From NCBI GenBank assembly GCA_963995505.1, contig OZ023195.1, positions 4,794,109 to 4,858,108 of the forward strand: a DNA stretch of 64,000 nucleotides. Reading direction: 5' to 3'. This document shows positions 24,850-35,851 of the stretch, piece by piece. The notes beneath the pieces were generated by a model. It was not told the DNA's origin and ran no database searches. It saw only the letters and a program-made list of their open reading frames with translations. Made by a program: the position numbers and the translations under genes. Numbering within the stretch: position 1 is the stretch's first letter; each line of letters begins with the position of its first letter. The DNA comes from Hypericum androsaemum. Its lineage: Eukaryota; Streptophyta; Magnoliopsida; Malpighiales; Hypericaceae.

Positions 24850-26895
24850 CGCTCGCGCACGCGCGTGTACGTGTGCGCATGGCACATTGGACACAGGTCG
24901 TAATGGGCACTTTGTGGTGCACTTGGCACTTCGCACGTGTGCATCATCGCGAGGAGCTGGAGGAGCCTTAAGTATTTTGCCCAAGTTCGGAGAGAGCTGC
25001 GTAGCTACCGAAGTGACAAGGGGCTGCGAGCGCCTTCCAGGATGGCCACCGAAGAGGCACGAAGGGCTGAAATATCCAGGAGACTTCCAGAAGGCCGAAG
25101 GACTGCGAGATCCCTCGCGAAAGGGCGCCTAAAAGGATCCAGAAGCCACCGAAGGGCCACGAGCGCAGCCAGCTAGCCTGCTGGCCGAACGGACGTGTCC
25201 CTTTGGGGTGGCTGCTTCCCTGCCTCCTCCAGCCTATAAATAGGCCTGCCTCCTTGCCATTTTCCTCACCCCAGCAACAAAGTGCATTCCGTAGCATTGT
25301 TGTCTTCTTCTCTCCCCCGTTCTTCACTTACAAAGAGTCCGAAAGTTCTGGGTATATACGGGTTCGCTCGAAAGTTTTGAGATACGTGTGCAACGTTCTT
25401 GGAAATGCCCTAACAGTCGTTGTATCTTGGAGACGATTGCCGTAGCCCGTACCACACTGAAATATACGGGACAATCTCGTCTTACGGAGAAAGTGTCCAA
25501 CACTTGCCTCGACTGCCGTAGATCCTAATCAAGTACACCAACCCTCCGAAACAACAATATTCACGTTCATTGTTTTAAAAATCATGGTCCAACTGCTATT
25601 TTATACAAAACTTGAATGATGGTTGAACATGTGATCAACGTTGTTGCACACTGGTTTAACCGATGAGACGAGCCAGTTTAACTGGTTGTCTAGCCATTCA
25701 AGACAAAAATGCCAAAGAATTATTATTTTTAAAATATTTGTTTAATTTTTAGGTTAAAAATGATTAAATTAGAATTTTGATACTTGTAAATGATAAATTT
25801 TGTAATAAAATTAGATAATATTTAAAATTATTTATTATTTTCTTTTTATCGCGACGGAGTTTTACTGAGGTCGACGATCGAAAGAAGAAATTTCATACTA
25901 AATAGGATGTAACCAACAAAAGGACAAAATCCAGATCACGTTATTCTATTAATTTAACCTATCTCCTGATCCAATTATTCTTTGTGACGTGGGTTTAATT
26001 GTAATTCCATTTTTGTTTTGGTACCAGTTGGGAACCATCAGACGACATCCACAAGTGATGAAGATAGCCTCATTTTATAGCTTGGCGGGGACGATTCTAT
26101 GTGCCGCATTCTCTTTGATTATGGAGAGAGACCTCAATGCTTGGAAACTAAAGCCCAACTTGGAGCTTCTTCTCATTGTTGTCACAGTAAGTAAAGTGAA
26201 CTTTCCGGGAAAAGTTTCCGTTTAGTATCTTGTAGTTTTGATTTTTGACACTTTTGAGCACAAAAAAAATAGAGAACATAAAGTATTAAAGTGAACTTTA
26301 CGACGTGGAATTGATCCACTGGTTTGGTCTGGTATTGCAGGCGATATTTGGGAGTGTGATCAGAAGCAGTGTCCAGATCTCATGTACACGAATGAAGGGT
26401 CCTTTTTACGTGCCCATGTTCCAACCATTTAGGATCTTCTGGGCTACATTTTTTGGGGTTGGATTCTTTACCAACAGTCTTCAATATGGAAGGTAACAAC
26501 AATCATCTTATATGTGACATTTCAAAAAAATAAATTTTGCCAATTTTATCTATAAGACAATCCAACCAGATTTATCCGTCAGACTGATCGGTTGGATCAA
26601 TAGTCAACAACGTTGATCATTGGTTCAATCACCCTCCGAGTTTGGTGTAAAAAGATCCGACTTCAGTGTCAGGTCGCGGTTCAACCAATCACGCACAAAG
26701 TGTAACCATGCTGAGATTTTTTCCATTTGAAATGGCAGTGTTGTAGGAGCAATAGTTGCTGGAATTGGATACTACACAGTGTCTTGGGGACAAATAAGAG
26801 AAGACGCAGAAAACAAACTTCGGAATTCTTCCGAGGAGAAAGTTCCTCTGCTGCAACAAGACGAAGACGATGATGAAGAAGAAGAACAAGTATAG
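16756..26895 (+). CDS. WAT1-related (UMAMIT/EamA) membrane transporter, 7 exons
   Basis: Exons: 16756-16964, 17415-17477, 18100-18216, 18878-19112, 26028-26186, 26341-26492 and 26739-26895. All introns are GT-AG and the frame stays open throughout, giving about 363 residues, normal for the family. Diagnostic segments are [11 protein letters not shown] (exon 2), [20 protein letters not shown] and [13 protein letters not shown] (exon 3), [20 protein letters not shown] (exon 4), [18 protein letters not shown] (exon 6) and [15 protein letters not shown] (exon 7). It should have about ten membrane segments in two EamA repeats, plus an acidic Glu/Asp-rich cytosolic tail. Members move amino acids or auxin across vacuolar or plasma membranes; the substrate here is unknown. 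Intron 4 (6.9 kb) holds a complete Copia element. The exon 4 acceptor was chosen because it restores the family spacing before LEWRS, and it has a weak pyrimidine tract. A 3' partial copy lies at 49172-49997. Confidence 0.82.
19232..20145 (+). repeat. 5' LTR of the Copia element
   Basis: Direct repeat of 24586-25556. It has a GC-rich centre and a TATAAATA box at 19826-19833. It carries a short segment near 19709-19728 (cagcacagtctgggggcg) that is absent from the 3' LTR, and only one GAGCAC unit. Confidence 0.9.
20174..24042 (+). pseudogene. Copia gag-pol, inactivated
   Basis: Domain order is gag, with a zinc knuckle [14 protein letters not shown] at about 20929-20970, then protease, integrase, reverse transcriptase and RNase H, the Copia order. 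The ATG at 20174 is chosen over the upstream in-frame non-ATG codons. Damage: the protease active site reads DTRA instead of the usual D-[ST]-G-A. In-frame stops lie at 21833-21835, 21974-21976 and 22661-22663. Near 23108 a stop and frame change coincide with loss of the segment that should hold the paired catalytic aspartates of the reverse transcriptase. The RNase H part (including [12 protein letters not shown] and [10 protein letters not shown]) stays open to 24042. The element cannot be autonomous. Confidence 0.9.
24586..25556 (+). repeat. 3' LTR of the Copia element, with expanded hexamer
   Basis: Direct repeat of 19232-20145, about 57 bp longer. Most of the extra length is a run of eight GAGCAC units at 24801-24848 where the 5' LTR has one. 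Confidence 0.9.
25562..26027. other. Remainder of WAT1 intron 4
   Basis: AT-rich intron sequence after the Copia insertion. From 25698 onward it is homologous to 48836 onward, marking the left edge of the duplicated block. Confidence 0.75.
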
Positions 26896-28473
26896 AACAT
26901 AAAATTCTTCAGCTTGCATCCGAAAATTGATCAACCCGAAAACCTGGGCTACAGCGTAAAAAATACCGCAAATTTTTTTTTACCTTGGTAATTTCGGGAT
27001 GGCTCTATTTTTTGTGATTATTTGGATTCTGGAGTAAAATTTATTCACTTGCAGTCCGTCGCTTATGTCTGGCCAATAATGTACATATATGGGTAATGAT
27101 CATGAACTCTCCCGTTCTAATTAAATCTGGGAATTTGCATGTTAGAGTCGACTAATTCATCTTCAAGTCGAACGTGATCTTTGCATGAGACAAGACTTTC
27201 TAACAAATTTTTATTGTTGTTGTATTCACATTACTCAAATTCGAAACCTTGTTTAAACTAGACCAACTCCACTTCATGTTGCTGCATTTACACCATATAT
27301 AATACAGGAAAAATATATAGACAAGTTGGTTTACTAGGATATAAGTGCATAATGAAACTGCACATTATTGTACTGGAAGACGGCGCAGTAAGGTCTAAAC
27401 CAAAGAACTAAACAAACAGGGGACAACCTTATGCCTTGGAAATTAACTCATGCACCTCCTGGCTTGACAATGAAGTCCTTGGAGTGCTTCACAATTGGAG
27501 AACCTGCAAGTCCCGTATGCGGTTAATTCAGAGTCGAGAATTGTTGGTTAGAAAAATCCAAATGTGTTACAAAACTCAAACTCAATATGCTCAAACAATA
27601 TGCATTAGTAACATTTCATTTTGATCCGGGTTCGCTCTTTTACTACTTGAACCATCCTCGAATCCGAGCTTACCCTCGCCGTAATTGAAGAGGCGGACGG
27701 AGCCAGCAGCCTTGCCATCACCTTCTAGTACTTCAATGCTCTTGTACTGGTCAGGGAATGCCTTAGGGGAACAGTGTGGTGGAGTCCCTAATGGCTCCCC
27801 AGAACTTATCAGCAGAGGACTTCATTTCAACATCAACTTCAAGAGTTCCACTTGAAGCCATTGTCAAATGTAGACAAATTTATGTATAGGTGATAGGTAT
27901 TTGGGGAACATAGAGTTGTTTATATAGTGAGATTATAGATCTAAGTTTAAACGAGAGCTTTAAATTTTAGGGAGCAAGCTCGCCTGCCAATTTCATAGCT
28001 ACCTTCATTGCATCATGAACAGAGAGTAAACAATTCACCGCCTATTGATTGAAATGATGGGCCCAACTCACGTTTTACTTCTTCCAAATGCATGTCAACA
28101 TTTACGATTCTGAGAAACAAAAACGTTAACCACTACGTTGACTATGTTGTTCAATCGAAAAACCTATATTCATCGGCTAAAACAAAACAATCACGGAGAT
28201 ACAAGAGTTGTATAATTCATTGCCAAAAATCCAACTAAATCAACAAACTCATACACATATTCTCGTATTTATATTATGTTATATGAGATAAGTCCAATAC
28301 ACTATAAAATAAGAAATATAATTTTAACCAAAACAAAAATTTGGGAAATTTTTTAAGAAAATGTCTTCTTAAATTAGAATTCGTAAATAATATAAATGTT
28401 GAATATTTATCAATGACGAAATCACGAAGTCCAATAAGCTTAATTAGATCCATACCACGAAATTATTGTTAAT
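25698..28473. repeat. Segmental duplication, copy A part 1
   Basis: Colinear and highly similar to 48836-51742: the end of WAT1 intron 4, WAT1 exons 5-7, the intergenic spacer, the MLP gene and its upstream DNA. Copy A resumes at 32223 after a 3.75-kb insertion that contains the hAT element and a LINE fragment. Confidence 0.85.
27429..27861 (-). pseudogene. MLP / Bet v 1-like protein, decayed copy
   Basis: This is the sister of the intact gene at 50530-51163 in the same orientation and context. The start codon (27859-27861) and the splice sites survive. An extra base near 27770 (ccttaggggaac against ccttagggaac) shifts frame in exon 1, and most of exon 2 is lost: the coding text jumps from CACCTCCTGG to the segment encoding SPIVKHSK, removing about 200 bp. 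It cannot give a complete Bet v 1 fold. Confidence 0.85.
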
Positions 28474-28721
28474 TTCATGAGGGTGCTTGTTGAACCGTGA
28501 CAACATAAATAAGGGAAGAGTCATGTCATGCATCAAACAGTATATCCAAATTAGTCACGTTCTCATTGATGGAAATATACCGAATCTACTAATAATTTTA
28601 TTGTGATTATTATGTATCAAATAATAATATATAAGTTATTAATTATTTAAATAAAATTAAAAAAAATATATAATGAACATGTAAAACATATATTTTACCT
28701 TATGTAATCCTATATTTTTGG
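27862..28721. other. Intergenic DNA upstream of the MLP pseudogene
   Basis: AT-rich. It matches 51164-51742 up to about 28473, and beyond that is sequence unique to this copy. No gene seen. Confidence 0.5.
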
Positions 28722-28729
28722 CTTTTAAG

Positions 28730-29694
28730 TAGGGGTGAGGAATTGTGGGGCTCATGGTTTTAGGCCCATTTTTTAGCCCGACACCAAAGAAAATGTAAAG
28801 CCAAAAAAATTATGCTGACGGTATTGCCAAATATCGATGGGTTGTCGGTCAGGTGGTGTGGCCAACTACCTGTTTGGTGGCTTACACCGACTAGATTGTA
28901 ATCTAAGTCTGTTTATTACAAATTTTTAGCTTGCAAACAGAATATGATCAACCATTCAAGATGCAATCAGAATTTCAAAAGGTCTAAGCCTGCAAACAGA
29001 ATATGATCCATCCAAAATACCCATCAAGCTTCAAATTCATCAAGCATTCAAGCTTCCAGACATAATTTCCAAATTTTCAAATCCGCTCAGATTCTAATAC
29101 TTCAAACAGAGTGCAAAAGGGTTCAAACATAGCAGAAGTTTGATAATCTAAAAAAAGAAAGTAAATTCCTCAAGCTGGCGCCTTCAAAAGGGTTCGAATC
29201 CCAGATTTGAGTTTTTAAGTTTTCTGCGCTATTTGCTGGAGGGAGACTCGAACTAGTTTGGCGAAGAGAGGAAGGGAGAAGGGAGGAGGAGCGGCGGCTC
29301 GAGAAGGGAGAAGGAGCGGTGGCCGGAGGAGGGAAGAGGAGCGGTGGCCGGAGGAGGGAAGAGGAGCGGCTGTGTGTGACTGGGTTCTAGAGAAGATTCA
29401 GAGAAAAGGGCAGGGTTGGGTAATTGGATTTCACTTTCACGCGGCTGAGTGGGGCTATGTTTAAATTCTGGGTGGGTAAATAAATATTTATATTTTGACA
29501 AAACAACGTCATTTTGCTCGGTCTAGCGGTTTTACTGTATTGTCCAAAAATGACACTGACTTATACGCCGACACATCGGTTTGTCACCGACATCGACTCT
29601 TAATACCGATTCAGCCTGCGTTTGCCATTTGGGGTCGGTTAGTTTGTTTCGGTTTATAGGTATGTCAAATTTTTTGGTTTCAACCTCAGCCCTA
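28730..29694. mobile_element. Non-autonomous hAT transposon
   Basis: The left end TAGGGGTGAGG and right end CCTCAGCCCTA are near-perfect short inverted repeats of the hAT type. The 8-bp direct repeat CTTTTAAG flanks it exactly (28722-28729 and 29695-29702), the hallmark duplication length of hAT elements. The 965-bp interior has no transposase. It includes a purine-rich minisatellite at about 29262-29370 (repeats of ggaggagggaagaggagcgg), which creates misleading open frames on both strands. Confidence 0.85.
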
Positions 29695-29829
29695 CTTTTA
29701 AGGCTCGCAACAAACGGTTAGTCGCACATTCCTTTTTTTCTCTTTCAAAAATATATAATCTTTTTTGGTTAATTAAAAAAAGAAAAACAATTTTCTTTTC
29801 AACCAGACTAATCTCATAAATGATAGATC

Positions 29830-31700
29830 ATGGAAAATTACTCATATTCTTTTTGCCGATGATATTCTTCTCTTTGGGAAGGCATGCCATAACGAAGCTA
29901 GAGAACTTAAACACTCCTAGTTAATTTTTTTAATGTTTGAGGTCAAAACATCAATATTCAGAAATGTAGTGGTTATTTCTCTCCTAGTGATAGTGAGAGT
30001 AACAAACAAGAGATTTCTCAAACTTTGGGAATGCAACTAATGCCTTCAGAGGACAAGTACCTTGGTTTGCCCTCCTTTTAGGGCAAGTCTAAGAGAGAAG
30101 CCCTCAATTTTATTTTTGAGAGAATGTGAAAAAAGGTTCAAAGTTGGAGGCAAATTTTTTTGTCTATAGCTGGTAGGAAAATACTCTTAAAATCTGTCCT
30201 CTCTTCAATTCCCTGTTATACCATACAATATCTTCTTTTTTCTAGCATCTTTCGTTCAATACTTAACAACCTCTTGGTTACTTTTTGGTGGTTAGATGAT
30301 GTTGATAATAAAAGAAAACATTGGTTGAGTTGGGAAAAATTTATTGTAGCTAAACACTTAGGTGATTTTAAGATTTTTAACATTGCACTCCTACCCAAAC
30401 AAGTATGGAGACTCTATACCAACCAAACTCTTTGTGTTATAAGGTGTGGAAAAGTTTTTATTTCTCTAACACATGTATGCTAGATGCAGTTAAGGGAAAC
30501 AGACACTCATGGGTCTGGAATAGTCTCTACTAATGTAAGGATGCCCTTTTGGATGGACTTATGATCATAATTGGTAAGGACTAGCTTACTCACATATGGA
30601 GAGACTATTGGGCCTAATATTTCTCATCTCAGTTCATCCATCCATCAAGCTGAAACTGTTGCTGGTTTGATTTGTGTTTCTACCAAGTCATGGAAAATGG
30701 ACAAGTTGCAAAGCTTATTTTTTTCTCAACTGAATGTGAGGCCATCTGAAGTATCAGAATTTGCAGATTGAGAAACCTGGACAGAGTAATTTGGATGAAC
30801 TCTAAAGACGGAAACTACTCTGTCAAAAAGGGCTATAAGTTTTTCAAAGCTAATCAGTCCCAACTCTCAAGTAAGTTACAGCTACGTCCCTTTTGACCCA
30901 GGGATATGGAGAAGGATTTGGAAATTAAAGATTTCCCAAAAAATTTAAAGTTTTATTTGGAATGCTCTTAAAGAGGCAATTCCCACAGTTACATCATAAA
31001 CATGAGGCACCCCTTTCCCTCTTCTTTATGTAAAATTTACAATTCTGCTCCTGAATCTATCTTCACATATTTTTTGAATGTTCACACTATAGAGCTACTT
31101 CGCTAGCCAGTTCTCTTGGTTATCATTTTGATTCTAGGGAGCATGCAACCTCTGAAAGTTGGTTGCATTATGTATTCTGTTTATCCACAAGATCTGAAAC
31201 GCATGACATTGTTTCTTTTGCTGCACACATTTGCTGAGGAATATGGCTTGCTAGGAATATATTTGTGTTTGATGGCATTAAACCTAATCTAATTCTTACA
31301 GCTTCCCAGTCAACTCATTTTTGTCTGGAATGTTTGCAGGTCTCTGCAGTTCTAGAACAAGCACCACCCCAAACTTCATGGTCAGCCCCTCGAGAAGGAG
31401 CAACAAAGCTCAACTGTGATGCGCCCTGGCTCGAAGGTAACTTCGTTGTTAGAATAGTAGTAGTTGTCCAGAACTCCAAAGGTCTCTTGATCGAAAATCA
31501 TGCTACTATCATTTCTGCTATCTCTCCTATTGAAGCAGAATTAAAAGTTGTCCAACTCATCCTACAAATGATTCGCACTATCGGGCCCCTTTTTTCCTGG
31601 GACTTTGAGGCAGAGAGCATGAGAAGAAAAATATGGGAGGACCTAGGAGGTTTGTTGATGATCTGGTTCTTCACCTTGTAGAGGACCTAGGAGGTTTGTT
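29830..31700 (+). mobile_element. LINE (L1-type) fragment, 5'-truncated
   Basis: It begins in the reverse-transcriptase palm with ITHILFADDILLFGKAC (about 29842-29895) and continues through the thumb (YLGLPS, then SIAGRKILLKSVLSSIPCYT at about 30160). An RNase H-like stretch at about 31380-31560 reads TKLNCDAPW and AISPIEAEL. There are many stops and frame changes. There is no upstream endonuclease domain, so it is 5'-truncated or rearranged. It lies in the insertion that separates the MLP and receptor pseudogenes of copy A. Confidence 0.75.
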
Positions 31701-31719
31701 GATGATCTGGTTCTTCACA
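31637..31719 (+). repeat. Tandem duplication, about 44-bp unit
   Basis: The text 'gaggacctaggaggtttgtt' plus 'gatgatctggttcttcac' occurs twice, back to back. Confidence 0.85.
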
Positions 31720-33131
31720 ACGATATCGTTAGGCCCGTGGTTAGGATTGGCATGGCAGAGTGAGACAGATGTAATAAGGGCAAGGAAGCGAATTCAAGAT
31801 AAAAGATACGGTGTGGTCTGGGAGCGGCGGGTCCTATGACAGGGGCCTTCAAGCGGCTGCCTAAACTGTTAGCTTCAGTGGAAGTGTTGAATGTGATGTT
31901 GGCTAGAGAGTTTGGTTCTTTTTGGATGTTATGGTTTTTCGAGAATCTTTGGAGTTTGGCCTAAAATTCAAGATCTAAGTCATCACAGTGACTGGGCAAT
32001 CTACGTAGGCGTCAAAATGACGATGTTTCATAAATTTTTTATGTTAACTATAACATGCTCAAGTGAGAATTCGTGATACAACAAAGTACTAGAGTGTATT
32101 TTTCACAAAAATTTATATCATGGTCTTGCACTTCACCAGAGATAATTGAACGCTTTCAAATAGATGTCCTATCCTTTTCAGAAAACAAAAGGCAATATAT
32201 TTTAATATTATGTTTTAATTTTTGTATTTAACTAAAAATTTTAAGACTACGTACACCTGAATTTTTTACAAGTTTACTATTTCACAAATTTACTATTTTT
32301 ATCAATTTCAATTTGGAGAAGATTAATGTCAATATCAATTTCACATTAGAATAGTTATAAGGATACTGTCCAAGTTTGTAATAGTCAAGCCTTCTGAAAA
32401 AAAGGGCCGTCGTAGTCAAAGAGTCGTGAAACTTGATGCTCATTGGATTTGACTGATGAATAAGTAACTCGTACGCTAAGTTGGTCCCAGCAAATGAAGT
32501 TACGTGGAATTGGTCCTCGTGGATTTGGACAGTATTGTTTTAGTTGAAAACCAAATTTTGGTAATTGACAATTCAGATTGAAAGATCCGAGAGTATAATA
32601 AAACTTAGATAATAAAAATAATATTTTAAAAAAAAGGGGCTGACCATATTATCTAACATGCAGGACCCTAACGTAATATGCTTGTTGTTATATGTAAAAA
32701 ATTAATCCATTTTAATATTATATATTTTTATATTTAACTCAAAACTTTGAGACGATTGTGTACCTTAATGCCAGCCCGAGTCACGTTTTCCCCAATCCGG
32801 TCCCGCCCAAACTCAATTTCTTTCTCTAGCCGAAAAAGACTCGAAGTATTTTTCTATATAGTCACATCTGCGACCTCATCTTCAAAGGCATGTGTTGACA
32901 TGGGCGGTAGCCTTTATCTTCAGAATTGGTCCTCGTGGATTTGTACCTTTAAAAAAAATCATAATTTTATATTTTAATAGAAAACCAACTTTTGCGACAC
33001 GTTAACGATGTATATATGAAATAGAAGAAACATACTTTTCAAAAAAAAAACATATAGAAGAAACAAGATAGACCACTGCATTCCAACAAAAAAAAGAAAG
33101 ACCACTTTACGTACGAAGTCTTAATTTCACG
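31720..33131. other. Intergenic DNA upstream of the receptor-like pseudogene
   Basis: From about 32223 it is homologous to 51745-52750, so it includes the ancestral upstream region of the receptor-like protein gene. AT-rich; no gene seen. Confidence 0.6.
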
Positions 33132-34303
33132 ATGAATTTCGCGAATAGATCGAACTATTCAAACATGGTGCTCATCATTGTCGTGGTGGTGCTTAATGCG
33201 ATGAGCCCTTCTGTTGGCTCAGTAGCAGCTGACTCTACTATCCCGGACTTCCACAAAAGTGAAAGGCAAGCTCTTCTAAGCTTCAAACATGATCTTACGG
33301 ATCCTTCCGGATGGCTCTCGCACTGGGTGCACGATGGGAACTGCTGCAGTTGGAGCCAAGTGGTCTGCGACGACACGGGTCATGTCGCGGAGCTTCATCT
33401 CCAGGCTGATGAAAATCAGACTTCCAAACTCGGAGGTAAGATCAACGACTCGCTATTTGATTTGAAGCACCTAAGTGTCTTGGACCTAAGTGGAAACGAT
33501 TTTGGAGGCATCCAAATCCCGTTGTTCCTTGGATCCATGCAAAGTTTGAAAGATCTCTGGCTCAGTGGTGCTGGGTTTGGGGGAGAGTTTCCTAATCATC
33601 TTGGTAACTTATCCAACTTGCTTACACTGGACGTCAGCTACAACTCCTTTGAGGGTTTTGTCTCCGAGGTTTTCTTTGATAATTTAACAAGGTTGGAGGA
33701 AATAACTGGATCTGGGAATAGAATTAGGATGGAAGTTGGCCCGGATTGGATTCCGCCTTTAAAACTGAATATTGTCCAGTTATCATCATGGTACGTGGGT
33801 CCAAAATTTCCGAAATGGATTTCATGCCTAGATCAACTTTCGGAATTGGACATATCTTATGCAGGAATAAGTGATACTGTTCCTGGTTGGTTTTGGAATA
33901 TCACCTCTCAAATCATCAGCCTCAATATGTCTCACAATAATCTATATGGCAAGATACCACACCTTGGAGTTGCTGATGGAGTATATGTACCTGGAGATGA
34001 TGGAGTAGTAATTGATCTAAGTTCTAATCACTTCACAGGGCCATTGCCTAATATGACCGCTTATGTCAATACGCTTGACCTTTCTAATAATTCATTTTCT
34101 GGCCCTCTTTCGAGACTTCTCTGTGTGGGGTACATGGGGGATCTACAGTTTCTTCACTTGGGAGACAATAACCTTTCTGGAGAAATTCCTAATTGCTGGA
34201 CTAAGTGGCCACGTCTAGTGTCCATAGCGCTCCACAACAATAATCTGATCGGTAGCCTCCCGGAGTCACTTGGATCTTTGGTTAGTCTCCTATCTTGCAT
34301 CTC
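32223..34303. repeat. Segmental duplication, copy A part 2
   Basis: Colinear with 51745-53908: the upstream region and first half of the receptor-like protein gene. Similarity stops abruptly at 34303, where repeat R1 begins. Confidence 0.85.
33132..34303 (+). pseudogene. LRR receptor-like protein, 3'-truncated copy
   Basis: This is the sister of 52751-54892. The signal segment, the LRR N-terminal cap ([13 protein letters not shown]) and about half the LRR array are present and in frame. At residue about 390 (after GSLVSL) the sequence switches to repeat R1, adding about 40 unrelated residues before a stop at 34424. The remaining LRRs, the island, the transmembrane helix and the tail are lost. 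Any product would be a secreted LRR fragment. Relative to the intact copy it has a 5-codon insertion near LGVADG, where it reads VYVPGDDG. Confidence 0.85.
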
Positions 34304-35066
34304 AAAGGACTTATCTGAAAGAACCTTAAAACCACTAGGATCGGTTTGTAATTTCACGTCCATGCAATATCCAATTCAGTTTACCCTCACTAAACATACA
34401 TATTTAGTCCACAAAGTTTTGTGAAATTCAAAAGCAATCCTGCAGCTTTGAAAATTTTTCGTTGGAATCTTTCAATTCCCAAATCACCAAAATCAGAAAC
34501 CTTCGTTCAGCAAAAAGGGGAAGGGGGGATATCAAACCGGATGCTTCCAAGGATGAGCGGCGGCCGATACAAGCAGAAAGGTTCGACGAAAAAGCAAAGG
34601 GGGAAATCAAACCGGATGCCTCCAAGGATGAGCGACGGCCGACACAAGCAGAAAGGTTAGGCAAAAATGGAAAGTCGGACTGGACAATAGGAACTTGATA
34701 CTGGGCGTTCGCGAATTTGAAAGTTTTTCTCTTCGAGCTCTGGTCTCGAACAACGGCTGGCAGCAAGGCGACGGGCCCCTCTTGTGACGACGGAATGGCT
34801 CGAATAGAGGCCGTCAGGACTGGAATAGTGGTGGCTTGGTGCCAGGATCAAGCATTGGCCTGGAGGCGGTGCGCCTCATCGGAGATGGTAGCTTGTGGTT
34901 TGCTAACGACAGCTGGTTGGTGTTACGTGTTGTATCATTTGGAGAGGTGACGTCGCCTTGGGTAACCCTAATTATTTTTACTGTTTATTTTTTTACATCA
35001 GTAAATAAAAACTCCACCGGGTAGAAATGGAGCTCTGATCAAGAATGACGAAGCTCAAATACCATC

Positions 35067-35493
35067 TGGCTTAGCGTACGTAAGCAAAAATAAAATGGTA
35101 AAAAAGACATGACAGATTTGATATGAAAACTACCTGGATAGTTTCTCTAAATCGAAGGGGCACGATGTAAACGCCTCTCAATCTAGATTATCAACAAAGA
35201 CAAAGGATAACTAGAGATATAAATCTTTTTGCAGAGATGAATCCACCTCTCAATTATTAAAGACAAAGTCTTTCCTGAGTAAACGCTCAATAATCAATTC
35301 TATATCATTCATCCATAAACTAAGAGCTAATAACCCTTATATAGAACTAGGGTTAATACCAGAGTCTTAAATAGCTAAAAATATGTAATAAACTATTAGG
35401 TAATACTAAACTTGTAGATAAATGTCACACACGACCAAAGCCAAAATAACTGGATAAATATCCAATATATATAACTATATCGTGCCTACATCA
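35067..35493 (-). repeat. LTR within R1
   Basis: On the minus strand it runs from TGATGTAGGCACGATATAG to GCTAAGCCA, about 427 bp. Homologous copies are at 58273-58714 and, partially, at about 56930-57150. Confidence 0.65.
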
Positions 35494-35537
35494 GGCTCCC
35501 CCTCACGAAATGAGCTTGTCCTCAAGCGATTGGACTC

Positions 35538-35851
35538 GATGACGATAAAGCTTCATTGCACAATCGTGTTGCACGCATCCCTTACAAAATATCAACATGA
35601 AGATAATACAAGTACTCGAACACCGTGACTGCACTTGGTACCTTCCATTCCAACTGAATAAATACTTGGATCTCAAAGCAATAGAACACATCACGATGAC
35701 GATAAAGCTTCATTGCACAATCGTGTTGCACGCATCCCTTACAAAACATCAACATGAAGATAATACAAGTACTCAAACACCGTGACTGCACTTGGTACCT
35801 TCCATTCCAACTGAATAAATACTTGGATCTCAAAGCAATAGAACACATCAC
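35538..35851. repeat. 157-bp tandem duplication
   Basis: Two consecutive copies start 'gatgacgataaagcttcatt' at 35538 and 35695. R2 has only a single, partly deleted counterpart, so this duplication arose in R1 alone. Confidence 0.85.

Larger units (their letters stand above)
19232..25556 (+). mobile_element. Copia LTR retrotransposon inserted in WAT1 intron 4
   Basis: It is bounded by the 5-bp duplication ATATT at 19227-19231 and 25557-25561. The LTRs are 19232-20145 (914 bp) and 24586-25556 (971 bp), both starting TGTTGGGTTGAATGC and ending CGAAACAACA. Each LTR has a TATAAATA box, at 19826 and 25235. A purine tract GTGGGAGAT precedes the 3' LTR. The usual Met-tRNA primer motif is not seen after the 5' LTR, where the sequence is ATCGTAAGACGAG. 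It lies in the same orientation as the host gene. The LTR pair has point differences and indels, so the insertion is not brand new. Confidence 0.92.
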
